A stretch of DNA of 64,000 bases from CF-46 sp036274475 (GTDB lineage: Bacteria; Chloroflexota; Limnocylindria; Limnocylindrales; CSP1-4), in NCBI GenBank assembly GCA_036274475.1, contig DASUFO010000086.1:48892-112891 (forward strand). Reading direction: 5' to 3'. Of this stretch, positions 1 to 8,702 are shown in pieces. Under the pieces are notes generated by a model. It did no database searches. It was not told the DNA's origin and saw nothing but the letters and a program-made list of their open reading frames with translations. Made by a program: the position numbers and the translations under genes. Positions within the stretch are counted from its first letter, which is position 1, and every line of letters starts with the position of its first letter.

Positions 1-2
1 AG

Positions 3-1856
3 ATCACGCCTGGCCACGACAAGGACGACTACGAGACCGGCCGCCGGCACGGGCTGGCGATGCTGTCGATCTTCGACGACGCCGCGGCGATCGCGAATAC
101 CGGCACCCGATACGACGGCATGGATCGCTACGAAGCCCGGCAGGCGATCCTCGCCGACCTCGCCGCGCGCGGCGACCTGGTCGGCGAGAAACCGCACGAA
201 CTGGTGATCGGCCGTTGCGAGCGGAGTGACGACGTCATCGAGCCGCGGCTGAAGACGCAGTGGTTCATCCGGACCGGTCCGCTCGCGGCCGCCGCTCTGG
301 AGGCAACCCGGAGCGGCCGCATCCGGATCCTCCCCGAGCGATTCGAGAAGACGTGGGAACACTGGATGACGAACATCCGGGACTGGAACGTCTCTCGCCA
401 GCTCTGGTGGGGCCACAGGATCCCGGCCTGGCAGTGCCCGGATGGTCACTGGACGGTCTCCGCCGAGCCGGGCGGCCCGTCTGCCTGCGAGACCTGTGGC
501 CGACCCGCCGCGGAGCTCAGCCAGGACCCCGACATCTTCGACACGTGGTTCAGCTCGGGGTTGTGGCCGTTCTCGACGCTCGGCTGGCCCGACGATACGC
601 CGGACCTGCGCCGCTACTACCCGACGTCGGTCATGGAGACCGGCTACGACATCCTGTTCTTCTGGGTCGCCCGGATGGTGATGCTCGGGATCCACCTGAC
701 CGGCGAGATCCCGTTCCACACGGTCTATCTGTCGGGCCTCATCCGCGACCCGTACGGGGCGAAGATGTCGAAGACGAAGGGCAACGTAGTCGACCCCCTC
801 GGGATGATCGATGAGACCGGTGCCGACGCAGTCCGCTTCGCGCTCGTCCACGGGGCCACGCCGGGAATCGACCAGCGGTTCGGCCCGGCCAAGGTCGAGA
901 ACGCCCGCAACTTCGCGAACAAGCTCTGGAACGCGACCCGGTTCGTGCTCGGCTCCCGGCCTGCGTCGATCCCGCCGGACGCTCTTCGCCGCTCGCCGGA
1001 CGCGGCCCTGCTCGGACCGGCGGAGCGCTGGATCCTGTCGCGGGCCGCCGCCGCGAACGCCGATGTCGACCGGGGCATGGCCGAGTTCCAGTTCGCCGAG
1101 GTGACCCGGGCGCTATACGACGGAATCTGGTCCGAATTCTGCGACTGGGGTCTCGAGCTGGCGAAGGTCCGCCTGGCCGACGCGTCGCTCGACGACGCGA
1201 CTCGCGAGGCGACGTGGTGGACGCTCGTCTCGGCGCTGGACACGTACCTGCGATTGCTCCACCCGGTGATGCCGTTCGTGACCGAGCAGCTGTGGGGCGC
1301 CCTGCCGCATGCCGCCGACGATCCGGACCTGCTGATCGTGGCCCGCTGGCCGGCGGCGGGGGAGCGGGATCTCGAGGCGGAGGCGGAGATCGGCGCGTTC
1401 GTCGAGCTGGTCCGGGGGATCCGGAACGCCCGGGCGGAAGCCCGGGTGGATGCCGCCAGCTGGCTGCCGGTCCGGCTCTACGTCCCCGCCTCGCTCGAGA
1501 CGTCGTTCGGTGCGCTGCGAACGGCGATCGAGCGACTGGCTCGCGCCCGCCCACTCGAAACCGTCGCGGATCGCGCAGCGCTCGCCGCCGATGGCGGTGG
1601 CGGCGCGCTCGCGGTCGTCGCCGGCGACCTCGAGGCGCTCGTCATGCGCGGCGGCAGCGCCGAGGTCGGTGACGCCGATCGCGCCAGACTGGAGAAGGAG
1701 CTTGCGGAGGCCGAGCGCTACCTCGCTGCGGCCCGCGCCCGGCTGGCGAACGAGGCGTTCACGTCGAAGGCGCCTGCGGCGGTCGTCGAGGGAGCGAAGG
1801 CCCGAGAGGCGGAGCTTGCGGACCAGGTGGAGCGGCTGAAAGCCCGCCTCGTATAG
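3..1856 (+). CDS. valS: Valyl-tRNA synthetase, C-terminal part (5' end outside window)
   Basis: Class I aminoacyl-tRNA synthetase that charges tRNA-Val with valine in the cytoplasm. The frame is open from base 3 (ITPGHD...), matching the conserved ITPAHD stretch of ValS, so the gene starts left of the window and the ATG at base 60 is internal. About 617 residues are visible; full-length ValS is usually about 870-950. The KMSKS-type signature reads KMSKT at bases 762-776, followed by GNVVDPL. The anticodon-binding domain follows, and the last 60 residues form the heptad-rich coiled-coil arm typical of ValS (RLEKELAEAERYLAAARARL). The HIGH motif is off the window. A hairpin at 1908-1926 lies just after the stop. 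Confidence 0.97.
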   Translation: MTPGHDKDDYETGRRHGLAMLSIFDDAAAIANTGTRYDGMDRYEARQAILADLAARGDLVGEKPHELVIGRCERSDDVIEPRLKTQWFIRTGPLAAAALEATRSGRIRILPERFEKTWEHWMTNIRDWNVSRQLWWGHRIPAWQCPDGHWTVSAEPGGPSACETCGRPAAELSQDPDIFDTWFSSGLWPFSTLGWPDDTPDLRRYYPTSVMETGYDILFFWVARMVMLGIHLTGEIPFHTVYLSGLIRDPYGAKMSKTKGNVVDPLGMIDETGADAVRFALVHGATPGIDQRFGPAKVENARNFANKLWNATRFVLGSRPASIPPDALRRSPDAALLGPAERWILSRAAAANADVDRGMAEFQFAEVTRALYDGIWSEFCDWGLELAKVRLADASLDDATREATWWTLVSALDTYLRLLHPVMPFVTEQLWGALPHAADDPDLLIVARWPAAGERDLEAEAEIGAFVELVRGIRNARAEARVDAASWLPVRLYVPASLETSFGALRTAIERLARARPLETVADRAALAADGGGGALAVVAGDLEALVMRGGSAEVGDADRARLEKELAEAERYLAAARARLANEAFTSKAPAAVVEGAKAREAELADQVERLKARLV

Positions 1857-1907
1857 CCCAACTCCCTTGTCGCGTCCGCAGGAATTCGGCAGCTGTTCCG
1901 GAGACCC

Positions 1908-1926
1908 GCACAAGGCAGCCTTGTGC
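1908..1926. terminator. Perfect 8-bp hairpin after valS
   Basis: GCACAAGG and CCTTGTGC form a perfect 8-bp stem around a 3-nt loop, 51 nt past the valS stop, in the gap between convergent genes. No U-tract follows on either strand, so it is a terminator candidate rather than a canonical intrinsic terminator. Confidence 0.4.
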
Positions 1927-2101
1927 CGCGGCTGGCCCCGGCCTCCACGCGTGGCGCGGCGTCCGAGTCGCCCGATGTTCCGTCATCTGTCGCCTGGGGC
2001 GAGCAAACGCCGACGAATCGCTGCCTAGTGCTCTGAGGTCGAGCATTTGCCGAAATCGGCGGATGGGACTAGCTCAACGCGCCGCCGGTGCCCCCGCTCC
2101 A

Positions 2102-2308
2102 TCAGGCACCGAAGGCCGCCGCGCTCTCGTGCAGGCGACCTCGTTCATCGCGAGACAGCTCGTGCTGGCGTTCGGGAGACGCCTTCCCGCGACAATCGAC
2201 ACACACGAAGCCTCGCTTGGGGCCATTTCTGAGGATGGTTGGGCTGGCGTAGGTGTGGCTGCCCGTCGCGGTCTCCTCGCGGCATACGAGGCACGGTTCG
2301 GTGGGCAT
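2102..2308 (-). CDS. Small zinc-ribbon protein, 68 aa
   Basis: I do not recognise a named family. The ATG at 2308 opens a 68-residue protein with two CxxC knuckles, CLVC at residues 6-9 and CVDC at residues 36-39, spaced like a treble-clef or ribbon zinc site, and a basic/acidic C-terminal half. A weak Shine-Dalgarno (GGGTGA) lies about 7 nt upstream. It follows the sugar-transporter operon on the same strand but is separated from it by a long hairpin (2340-2380), so it is probably a separate unit. The regular knuckle spacing supports a real gene. A nucleic-acid or protein-binding role is only a guess. Confidence 0.7.
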   Translation of the reverse strand: MPTEPCLVCREETATGSHTYASPTILRNGPKRGFVCVDCRGKASPERQHELSRDERGRLHESAAAFGA

Positions 2309-2339
2309 CGCGATCACCCGTTTGAGGTTAGGACCGGCT

Positions 2340-2380
2340 GGCCGGGCGGGTGAGGGAGGAGGATTCCCACCCACCCGGCC
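2340..2380 (-). terminator. Long GC-rich hairpin after the sugar ABC transporter genes
   Basis: The arms at 2340-2351 (GGCCGGGCGGGT) and 2369-2380 (ACCCACCCGGCC) pair over 12 bp with one G-U and a 17-nt loop. It lies 6 nt beyond the stop of the last permease gene. No U-run follows, so it may act as a factor-assisted terminator or 3' stabiliser. Confidence 0.5.
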
Positions 2381-2385
2381 CCCGG

Positions 2386-3324
2386 TCAGCCCTTGACGGC
2401 CCCGCCGGTGATCCCCCGGACGAAGTACCGCTGGAGCAGGATGAAGACGACGAGCGGAAGCGCCATCGTCAGGAAGGCCGCTGCCGTCAGGAAGTGCGTC
2501 TCGCCGCCCAGTGAGCTCACCAGGTTCGAGATGACGACCGTCATCGGCAGGTTCTCGGACCGCGTCGGGCCGATGTAGATCAGCGACACGAGCAGGTCGT
2601 TCCAGACGAACAGGAACTGGAAGATCGTGAGCGAAGCGAGGACCGGCACGCTCATCGGGATCGCCAAGCGGAAGAACGAGGTCGCGGGGCTCGCCCCGTC
2701 GATGGACGCGGATTCGAAGACCTCCCGCGGCAGGCCACCCATGTAGTTCCGCAGCAGGAAGATCGCGAACGGCAGGCCGTAACCGGTGTGCGCGAGCCAG
2801 ACCGCGAGGAACTCGCCGGCAATATGTGCGCCGGCCAGAAGGCGCAGGACCGGGATCAGCGTCGACTGGAGCGGGATCACCAGCAGCCCCACGATCGCGA
2901 CGAAGATCGCGTTCTTGTAGGGGAAGTCCATCCAGGCGAAGGCGTATGCCGCGAACGACGCCACCAGCACCGGAATCACGGTCGAAGGGATCGTGATGAA
3001 CAGGCTGTTGATGAACGCGTCGCCGAGGTTGTTCTGCTCGAGGACGTGGATGTAATTGTCGATCGTGAAGTCCCACGGCGGCAGGAGCGACGTCCACCAG
3101 CCGGAGCTCGAGACCGCCGCGGCCGGGCGGAAGGAGTTGACGAACAGCCCGATCGTCGGGATCAGCCACAGGATCACGAGCCCGACGATGGCGGCGTGGA
3201 GCAGGATCCGGTAGCCGCGCCGGCGCGGCTTCTCCGCGGCGCCCACGCGCGTCGTGTAGGCGTCGACCCGGGCTCGCGCCGCGGGGGCATCCGCTGCCGG
3301 GGCTTCCGGCACAGGCAGCGTCAT
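2386..3324 (-). CDS. Carbohydrate ABC transporter permease, MalG/AglG type
   Basis: Inner-membrane permease of a CUT1-family sugar importer, 312 residues. A hydrophilic N-terminus of about 38 residues precedes six predicted transmembrane segments. The cytoplasmic EAA loop that contacts the ATPase is visible as ESASIDGAS near residues 204-212, followed by the usual IP motif. The ATG overlaps the TGA of the upstream permease by 4 nt (ATGA at 3321-3324), so the two are translationally coupled. With the binding protein and the divergent GH13 glucosidase, an alpha-glucoside substrate (maltose, trehalose or similar) is likely but inferred. No ATPase gene accompanies the operon. Confidence 0.93.
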   Translation of the reverse strand: MTLPVPEAPAADAPAARARVDAYTTRVGAAEKPRRRGYRILLHAAIVGLVILWLIPTIGLFVNSFRPAAAVSSSGWWTSLLPPWDFTIDNYIHVLEQNNLGDAFINSLFITIPSTVIPVLVASFAAYAFAWMDFPYKNAIFVAIVGLLVIPLQSTLIPVLRLLAGAHIAGEFLAVWLAHTGYGLPFAIFLLRNYMGGLPREVFESASIDGASPATSFFRLAIPMSVPVLASLTIFQFLFVWNDLLVSLIYIGPTRSENLPMTVVISNLVSSLGGETHFLTAAAFLTMALPLVVFILLQRYFVRGITGGAVKG

Positions 3325-4298
3325 CGGATCGCCTCCTGCTCGCGGAAGCGCCGAATGTTCACGGCCATGAACGGGATGATCGCCACCAGCAGGACGATCG
3401 CGACCGCGCTGGCTCGCCCGAAGTTCTGCGTCGTGAACATCTCGAAGAACATCTTTCGAGCGATGACGTCCGTCCCGAACGCGCCGTTCGTGAGCGTGTA
3501 GACGATGTCGAACGACTTCAGGGCCGTGATGATGATCGTCGTCGCGACCACGTAGATCGTCGGCAGGAGCAGCGGGAAGATGATCCGCCGGAAGACCTGC
3601 CACTCGTTCGCACCGTCGACGCGAGCCGCCTCGAGCAACTCGACGCTGATGCCCTTCAGGCCGGCCGACAGGATGACCATCGCAAAGCCGGTCCAGATCC
3701 AGACGCCGATGAAGATCAGCGCGAAGTTGTCGATCAGGAACGTTCGCTCCCGAATCCAGTCGATCGGTCCCAGCGCAACCAGCCCGATCACGGCGTTGAC
3801 CGTCCCGGTCTGGGGAGTCCCGGGCGGCTTGTACTGGTACATGAAGTTCCAGATGATCGCCGCGGCCACGAAGCTGATCGCCAGCGGCACGAAGATCGCG
3901 GTCTTCGCAACGGGCTCGTAGCGGACGCGGTCGACGAGAACGGCGATCAGGAGACCGAGGCCCACGACGCCGGCCGTCATGAAGATGACCCACAGCACGC
4001 TGTTGCGGAGCGCTTCGATCGTGCTCGGGTCGCCAAAGAACCAGAGGTAATTGTCGAGCCCGACGAAGTTCCTGGACGTGGCGTCCATGAACGACAGGAC
4101 GAGCGTGTTGAACGTCGGGTAGATCAGGAAGACGACGAGGAACGCCACGGCGGGCGCGATCCAGAGCCACGGGCGGATGCGGTCGCCGCGCTTTTCGGGG
4201 ACGAACCGCAACAGCCGTTCACACAGCAGGATGTAGCCCACGAGGACCAGCGGGACGCCCAGGAGGACGATCGCCGCCGTGATGATCCGTTGCTCCAT
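3321..4298 (-). CDS. Carbohydrate ABC transporter permease, MalF/AglF type
   Basis: Partner permease of the same importer, 325 residues. The ATG at 4298 is preferred to a TTG 15 nt upstream because a strong Shine-Dalgarno, GGAGGAGG, lies 4-5 nt before it (4303-4310). An N-terminal membrane segment (about residues 7-27) precedes a core of about six more. The EAA loop reads EAARVDGAN at residues 223-231 and is followed by FPLLLPT, both typical of MalF-like proteins. It lies between the binding-protein gene and the second permease and overlaps the latter by 4 nt. Family assignment is secure; the sugar is inferred from context. Confidence 0.93.
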   Translation of the reverse strand: MEQRIITAAIVLLGVPLVLVGYILLCERLLRFVPEKRGDRIRPWLWIAPAVAFLVVFLIYPTFNTLVLSFMDATSRNFVGLDNYLWFFGDPSTIEALRNSVLWVIFMTAGVVGLGLLIAVLVDRVRYEPVAKTAIFVPLAISFVAAAIIWNFMYQYKPPGTPQTGTVNAVIGLVALGPIDWIRERTFLIDNFALIFIGVWIWTGFAMVILSAGLKGISVELLEAARVDGANEWQVFRRIIFPLLLPTIYVVATTIIITALKSFDIVYTLTNGAFGTDVIARKMFFEMFTTQNFGRASAVAIVLLVAIIPFMAVNIRRFREQEAIR

Positions 4299-4361
4299 CG
4301 ACGCCTCCTCCAAGTGCGATGAGGGAGCCGGCGGCGCCGGCTCCCTCGCAACGTGACTGGA

Positions 4362-5630
4362 CTACTGCGTATACGAGCTTGCCGCGGTCTCGTCGAGGCT
4401 GGTCAGGATCGAATCCAGCTTCGACTGGTCCTCGGCGAAGTCGACCATCGCCCGGAAGAACGCCGCCTTCATGGCCTGCGGCATCAGGTCGCCGCCATCG
4501 AACCGGAAGATCTTGGCGCCCGTGAGGATCTTCGCCGAGCGCTCGGACACAGGATCCGGGTACTTGGTGACCTTGGTGTTCGCCGAGAGGGCGCCACCCC
4601 GGTCGACCCAGATCTGCTGGGCTTCGGCGGTCGTGAGGTACTTGAGGAGGTCCTTCGCCGCTGCCTTGTCCGAGAACAGACCGAACAGGTCGCCGGCGCC
4701 CGTGAAGGCACCCGCGAAGTCGGCGTTCATGTCGGGCATCGGGAAGAAGTCGAACTCGCCGTCCTGCGCGCCACCCTGCTTCTTGAAGAAGTCGGTGATG
4801 AAGCTCGCCTGGTGATGGAACAGGCAGCCGGGCGGATCGGTGAACAGGGGATTGCCGCCGTCACCGAAGTTCGTGCTGTTGATGAGCGTCGGCCCGCCGT
4901 AGGTGTCGTCCAGGACGTCGCCGAACGCCTCGAACGCGGCCTTGATCTCGGGCGAGCTCCACTTGTGCTTGCCATTGACCCAGTCGTCGTAGACCTGGGG
5001 GCCGGCGGTCCGAAGGACGATGTCCTCGATCCAGTCAGTGCCGGGCCAGCCGGAGTCCGCGCCGGACTCGAGCGCGACACACCACAGGTTTTCGGCATTG
5101 CCCTTGTCGGTGCTCATGACGGCATCCCACGACGTCGGGGGCTCGCCGGTGAAGTTGCCGGTGTTGTACCAGATGAGCCCCTTCAGGGCGCTCTTGATGA
5201 AGACGCCGATCGTCTTGCCGTCGGGGGCCTTCCCGAGATCGACAAAGGCGGGCGCCGTTTCGGCGGTGTACGTGTTCATGTCGAGCACGTCGTCGAGCGC
5301 CTTCAGGGCGCCCTGCGCGTAGAAGCCCTGCATCTCGCCCGGGCCCGGGAGGCCGGCGAGATCGGGCAGCGTGCCGGACTGGACGGCCGTCGTGAGGTAG
5401 GCCCCGAGTCCACGCGATCCGGTGTACTTGACCTTGTTGCCGGTCTTGTCTTCCCACGGCTTGACCATTGCGAGGAACGACTCCTGCTCGGAGCCGCCCC
5501 ACGTGCCAACGACCGTCACGGACTTGTCGTCACCGCTCGACTGACCGCCCGAACACGCAGCGAGAACGAGCATCACTGCGACTGTGGCCACCGCGCCGAG
5601 ACCGCGCAACGTGGTTCTCCGTCTGGTCAC
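4362..5630 (-). CDS. Carbohydrate ABC transporter substrate-binding lipoprotein
   Basis: Extracellular solute-binding protein, family 1, 422 residues, delivering sugar to the two permeases. The GTG at 5630 is chosen because AAAGGAG lies about 7 nt upstream and the next residues form a textbook lipoprotein signal: TRRR, a hydrophobic core, and lipobox LAAC with the acylated Cys at about residue 26, then a Ser/Gly/Asp linker. The mature protein begins VTVVGTWGGSEQESF, typical of the AglE/maltose-binding group. A perfect 8-bp hairpin (5648-5669) lies just upstream in the gap after the regulator gene. No ATPase follows the permeases, so the importer must borrow an MsmX-like ATPase. Confidence 0.92.
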   Translation of the reverse strand: MTRRRTTLRGLGAVATVAVMLVLAACSGGQSSGDDKSVTVVGTWGGSEQESFLAMVKPWEDKTGNKVKYTGSRGLGAYLTTAVQSGTLPDLAGLPGPGEMQGFYAQGALKALDDVLDMNTYTAETAPAFVDLGKAPDGKTIGVFIKSALKGLIWYNTGNFTGEPPTSWDAVMSTDKGNAENLWCVALESGADSGWPGTDWIEDIVLRTAGPQVYDDWVNGKHKWSSPEIKAAFEAFGDVLDDTYGGPTLINSTNFGDGGNPLFTDPPGCLFHHQASFITDFFKKQGGAQDGEFDFFPMPDMNADFAGAFTGAGDLFGLFSDKAAAKDLLKYLTTAEAQQIWVDRGGALSANTKVTKYPDPVSERSAKILTGAKIFRFDGGDLMPQAMKAAFFRAMVDFAEDQSKLDSILTSLDETAASSYTQ

Positions 5631-5647
5631 CCGTAACTCCTTTCCTC

Positions 5648-5669
5648 GGCCGCGGATCCTGCCGCGGCC
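5648..5669 (-). other. Perfect 8-bp intercistronic hairpin before the binding-protein gene
   Basis: GGCCGCGG and CCGCGGCC flank a 6-nt loop between the regulator stop and the binding-protein Shine-Dalgarno. Such hairpins often protect a downstream message encoding an abundant binding protein or partly terminate readthrough. The role is inferred from position. Confidence 0.5.
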
Positions 5670-5709
5670 CATCTCCTCCAGGCCCCCCAACGATGAAGCG
5701 TCCCGTCGA

Positions 5710-6762
5710 TCAGGGGCCAGGCCCCGGTGCATCGCCGCCGTTGGCGGGCGCGGTCGACGATCGGACGATGAGCTCCGTCGGCAGCAACGTCCGATCGGGT
5801 AGGGAGCGGCCGGCGACGCGGTCGAGGAGTGCGGTCCCGGCCGCAAGCCCCAGGTCGAACGCCGGCAGCCGAACGGTCGTGAGCGGCGGATCGAAGAACG
5901 CCGCCAGTGCGATGTCATCAAAGCCGACGACCGACACGTCGCGGGGGACGGTCAGGCCGGCCTCGCGGATCGCCGCGATCGCGCCGAATGCGACGACGTC
6001 GCTGGCGACGAACGCGCCGTCGATCGGCCCGCGCTTGAGGACGGTGGCCATCGCGTGGTGGCCGCTGCCGGCGTCGAACGCGGCCTCGGCGACGAGCGCC
6101 TCGTCAAACGCGAGGCCGGCGGCAGCGAGCGCGGTCTTGTAGCCGTCGAGGCGCTCGCGGGCCGCCGTGTAGGCGAGGGGAGCGTTCGTGATGAACGCGA
6201 TCCGTCGCCGCCCGAGCCCCGTGAGGTGCTCGACGGCGCGGCGGGCACCGCTCACGTTGTCGACGTCGACGGAGGCGACATCGAGACCCGGCAGCGAGCC
6301 CTGGAGGACGATCGGGAAGCCGTCCCGGGCCAGCCGGACGAGGCCGTCGTCGTCGACCCGCGGACCGGACACGACGAGGCCGTCGACGTGCTGGCTTCGA
6401 AGCAAGCCTTCGTACGAGCCGCCATCGGGATCGAGCGGTTCGACCATCACCCGGAAGCCGGCCGTCCGAGCCGCCGTCGCGAGGCCGCGGAGGGTTTCGG
6501 CGAGTGCCGCGTCGCCGGCGACCTGCTCGGGCGACTGGCGGAGGACGAAGCCCAGCGTGTGGCTCTTGCCGCCGGCCAGGACCCGGGCCGGGGCGTGGGG
6601 GTGATAACCGAGCTCGGCCGCGGCCAGCAGGACCCGCTCGCGGGTGGGCGGGCTGATGTTGGCTCCCGGCCGGTCGTTCAGCACGAACGACACCGTCGTT
6701 CGCGAGACGCCCGCCCGAGCCGCCACGTCAGCGCTTGTCGGCCGCCGTCGTGAGATGGCCAT
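5710..6762 (-). CDS. LacI-family transcriptional regulator
   Basis: 350-residue repressor. The N-terminal helix-turn-helix (TSADVAARAGVSRTTVSFVLN, about residues 9-29) and hinge (LGYHPHAPARVLAGG) are classical LacI/GalR. A periplasmic-binding-protein-like effector domain fills the remainder (FVASDVVAFG and VSVVGFDDIALAAFFDPPLTTV are diagnostic). The gene lies between the transporter and the divergent GH13 glucosidase, so it most likely senses an alpha-glucoside and controls both. A palindrome at 6837-6854 overlaps the expected start of its own promoter, suggesting autoregulation. The ligand is unknown. Confidence 0.93.
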   Translation of the reverse strand: MAISRRRPTSADVAARAGVSRTTVSFVLNDRPGANISPPTRERVLLAAAELGYHPHAPARVLAGGKSHTLGFVLRQSPEQVAGDAALAETLRGLATAARTAGFRVMVEPLDPDGGSYEGLLRSQHVDGLVVSGPRVDDDGLVRLARDGFPIVLQGSLPGLDVASVDVDNVSGARRAVEHLTGLGRRRIAFITNAPLAYTAARERLDGYKTALAAAGLAFDEALVAEAAFDAGSGHHAMATVLKRGPIDGAFVASDVVAFGAIAAIREAGLTVPRDVSVVGFDDIALAAFFDPPLTTVRLPAFDLGLAAGTALLDRVAGRSLPDRTLLPTELIVRSSTAPANGGDAPGPGP

Positions 6763-6836
6763 TCCACTCCGGGCAGTCCACCGGGGCCGGCTTCGGGCCT
6801 CTCCTCAAGGCTTGACCGAGCGACCGCGGAGGGTGA

Positions 6837-6854
6837 CACTAACTCGCGTTAGTG
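6837..6854. promoter_or_regulatory. Palindromic operator, probably for the LacI-type regulator
   Basis: CACTAAC-TCGC-GTTAGTG has perfect 7-bp arms and a central CG step as in LacI-family operators. It sits in the divergent gap between regulator and glucosidase, just downstream of the minus-strand -10 element, where binding would block initiation. A further half-like TTAGT occurs at 6862-6866. Confidence 0.7.
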
Positions 6855-6861
6855 ACGCGTA

Positions 6862-6890
6862 TTAGTACTCTTTCGCGCAGGCGTCGTCAA
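6862..6890 (-). promoter_or_regulatory. Promoter for the LacI regulator and transporter operon
   Basis: On the minus strand TTGACG (6885-6890) is followed after exactly 17 nt by TACTAA (6862-6867). Transcription would begin near 6855, at the edge of the operator, leaving a leader of about 90 nt before the regulator ATG at 6762. A weaker plus-strand candidate (TTGACC 6812-6817, 17 nt, GACACT 6835-6840) could serve the glucosidase. Confidence 0.6.
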
Positions 6891-6958
6891 CCCTCATCGT
6901 CAACGGCCGCCATCCATCTCGCACCCTCACCGGCCATGGCCGAAGGAGCCCCCGAGGC

Positions 6959-8623
6959 GTGACCCGAACGGGCGACACCTTGGCAACCGCTGCCGAACCG
7001 GGCGCCGTTCCAGGCGGCGACTGGTGGCAGGACGCCGTCGTCTACCAGATCTACCCCCGGAGCTTCGCCGACAGCAACGGCGACGGCATCGGCGATCTGC
7101 CCGGGATCATCGATCACCTCGACCATCTCGTGAGGCTCGGCGTCGACGCAATCTGGCTGTCGCCGATCTATCCCTCGCCCGGGCTCGACGTCGGCTACGA
7201 CGTCAGCGACCACACCAGGGTTGACCCGGTCTTCGGGACCGAGGCCGACTTCGACCGCCTTGTCGCCGAGACCCACCGGCGCGGCATGCGGCTGATCCTC
7301 GACCTCGTGATGAACCACACCAGCGATCAGCACGCCTGGTTCGAAGCGAGTCGCCAGTCGCGCGACAACGAGTACGCCGACTGGTATCTGTGGCGCGATC
7401 CCGCGGGCTTCGACACGAATGGCGATCCTCTGCCGCCGAACAACTGGGTCTCGTTCTTCGGTGGTTCGGCCTGGACGTGGGAGCCCCGGCGCGGCCAGTT
7501 CTACCAGCACACGTTCCTGCCGGAGCAGCCGGACCTGAACTGGCGGAATCCCGACGTCGAGCGCGCCCAGCTGGCGATGGTCCGGGGCTGGCTCGAGCGC
7601 GGTGTCGACGGCTTCCGGCTCGATGTCTTCAACGTGTTCCTGAAGCACCCCGAGCTGCTCTCGAACCCCATCCAGGACGGCGCAACGGCGTGGGCCCGCC
7701 AGGTCCACCTCTACGACCGAGACCAGCCGGACTTCGTCGACCTGCTGGGACGCTTCCGGGCGGTCGTCGACAGCTTCCCCGGGCGGTTCTCGGTCGGTGA
7801 GCTGTTCGACGGCGGTCCCGAGCGAGCCGCGGCCCTCACCCGGCCGGGTCACCTCGTGTTCGACTGGGAGCTGGTGACCGCGCCGTGGTCGGCGAGCGCA
7901 TGGCGGGCCATCGTGGAACACCGCGAGGCGCTGTTCGGGCCGGATCTCCGCCCGACGCTGGTCCTCTCGAACCACGATCAGCCACGGCACGCGTCGCGCC
8001 TCGCGGCGTCGGCCGGGACCACCGACGTCGATGCGATCGCCAAGGCCGCCGCCGCCCTCCTCCTCGGGCTGCGCGGCACGCCGTTTCTCTACTACGGCGA
8101 GGAGATCGCCATGGTCGACGTGCCGATTCCGAACGACGAGATCGTCGACCCGCCGGCGCGCCTCGCGAGTCCCGAGTTCCCATGGTGGAACCGCGACCAG
8201 TCCCGGACGCCGATGCCCTGGACCGGCGGCCGCGGCGCGGGGTTCACCACGGGCAGGCCGTGGATCCGGATCGGGGCCGACCCCGGCGGTCGAAACGTCG
8301 AAGCCCAGGAAGCGGATCCCGAGTCCGTGCTGTCGGCGTATCGCCGCCTGCTCGCGGCGCGACGGGCGACCCCGGCGCTGCGGCGCGGTTCGTTCGAAAC
8401 GCTCGACGTCGGGTCGCCGGATGTCTTCGCGTGGCGCCGGGTCGCGGGCGATTCGGTGGCGGTCGTCCTCGTGAACTTCGCGCTCGACGAGCGGCGCGTC
8501 CGGCTCCCGGCAGGAGCGCCTCCGAGGCCGATCGCCGGCAGCCATCTCGACCCGGCCGCGCCCGATGTCGACGGCGGCCTCCGGCTGCGCCCCCTCGAGG
8601 CGGTCATCCTCGGCGTAGCGTGA
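6959..8623 (+). CDS. GH13 alpha-glucosidase / oligo-1,6-glucosidase family
   Basis: 554-residue (beta/alpha)8 glycoside hydrolase that cleaves alpha-glucosidic bonds in short oligosaccharides or disaccharides. No signal peptide is seen, so it is likely cytoplasmic and acts on imported sugar. The four GH13 regions are intact: DLVMNH (D115), GFRLDVFN with nucleophile D222, GELFD with acid/base E281, and SNHDQPR with D340. The later stretch MVDVPIPNDEIVDPPARL and FPWWNRDQSRTPMPW is characteristic of alpha-glucosidases rather than amylases. The GTG start follows AAGGAG at about 10 nt. It is divergent from the LacI regulator and transporter, forming one utilisation locus. Exact linkage specificity is undetermined. 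Confidence 0.94.
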   Translation: MTRTGDTLATAAEPGAVPGGDWWQDAVVYQIYPRSFADSNGDGIGDLPGIIDHLDHLVRLGVDAIWLSPIYPSPGLDVGYDVSDHTRVDPVFGTEADFDRLVAETHRRGMRLILDLVMNHTSDQHAWFEASRQSRDNEYADWYLWRDPAGFDTNGDPLPPNNWVSFFGGSAWTWEPRRGQFYQHTFLPEQPDLNWRNPDVERAQLAMVRGWLERGVDGFRLDVFNVFLKHPELLSNPIQDGATAWARQVHLYDRDQPDFVDLLGRFRAVVDSFPGRFSVGELFDGGPERAAALTRPGHLVFDWELVTAPWSASAWRAIVEHREALFGPDLRPTLVLSNHDQPRHASRLAASAGTTDVDAIAKAAAALLLGLRGTPFLYYGEEIAMVDVPIPNDEIVDPPARLASPEFPWWNRDQSRTPMPWTGGRGAGFTTGRPWIRIGADPGGRNVEAQEADPESVLSAYRRLLAARRATPALRRGSFETLDVGSPDVFAWRRVAGDSVAVVLVNFALDERRVRLPAGAPPRPIAGSHLDPAAPDVDGGLRLRPLEAVILGVA

Positions 8624-8637
8624 GCGCCGGATCGCGG

Positions 8638-8665
8638 TTGGCGGCCGCTGACGCGCTGCTACGAT
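8638..8665 (+). promoter_or_regulatory. Promoter upstream of the zinc-ribbon gene at 8703
   Basis: TTGGCG (8638-8643), a 16-nt spacer and TACGAT (8660-8665) preceded by TGC (extended -10). Transcription from about 8672 would give a leader of about 30 nt containing the GGAGG site used by the gene at 8703. Confidence 0.55.
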
Positions 8666-8702
8666 ACGGCGCGGATCTCCCTCACTCCGACCGGAGGCGC
8701 TC

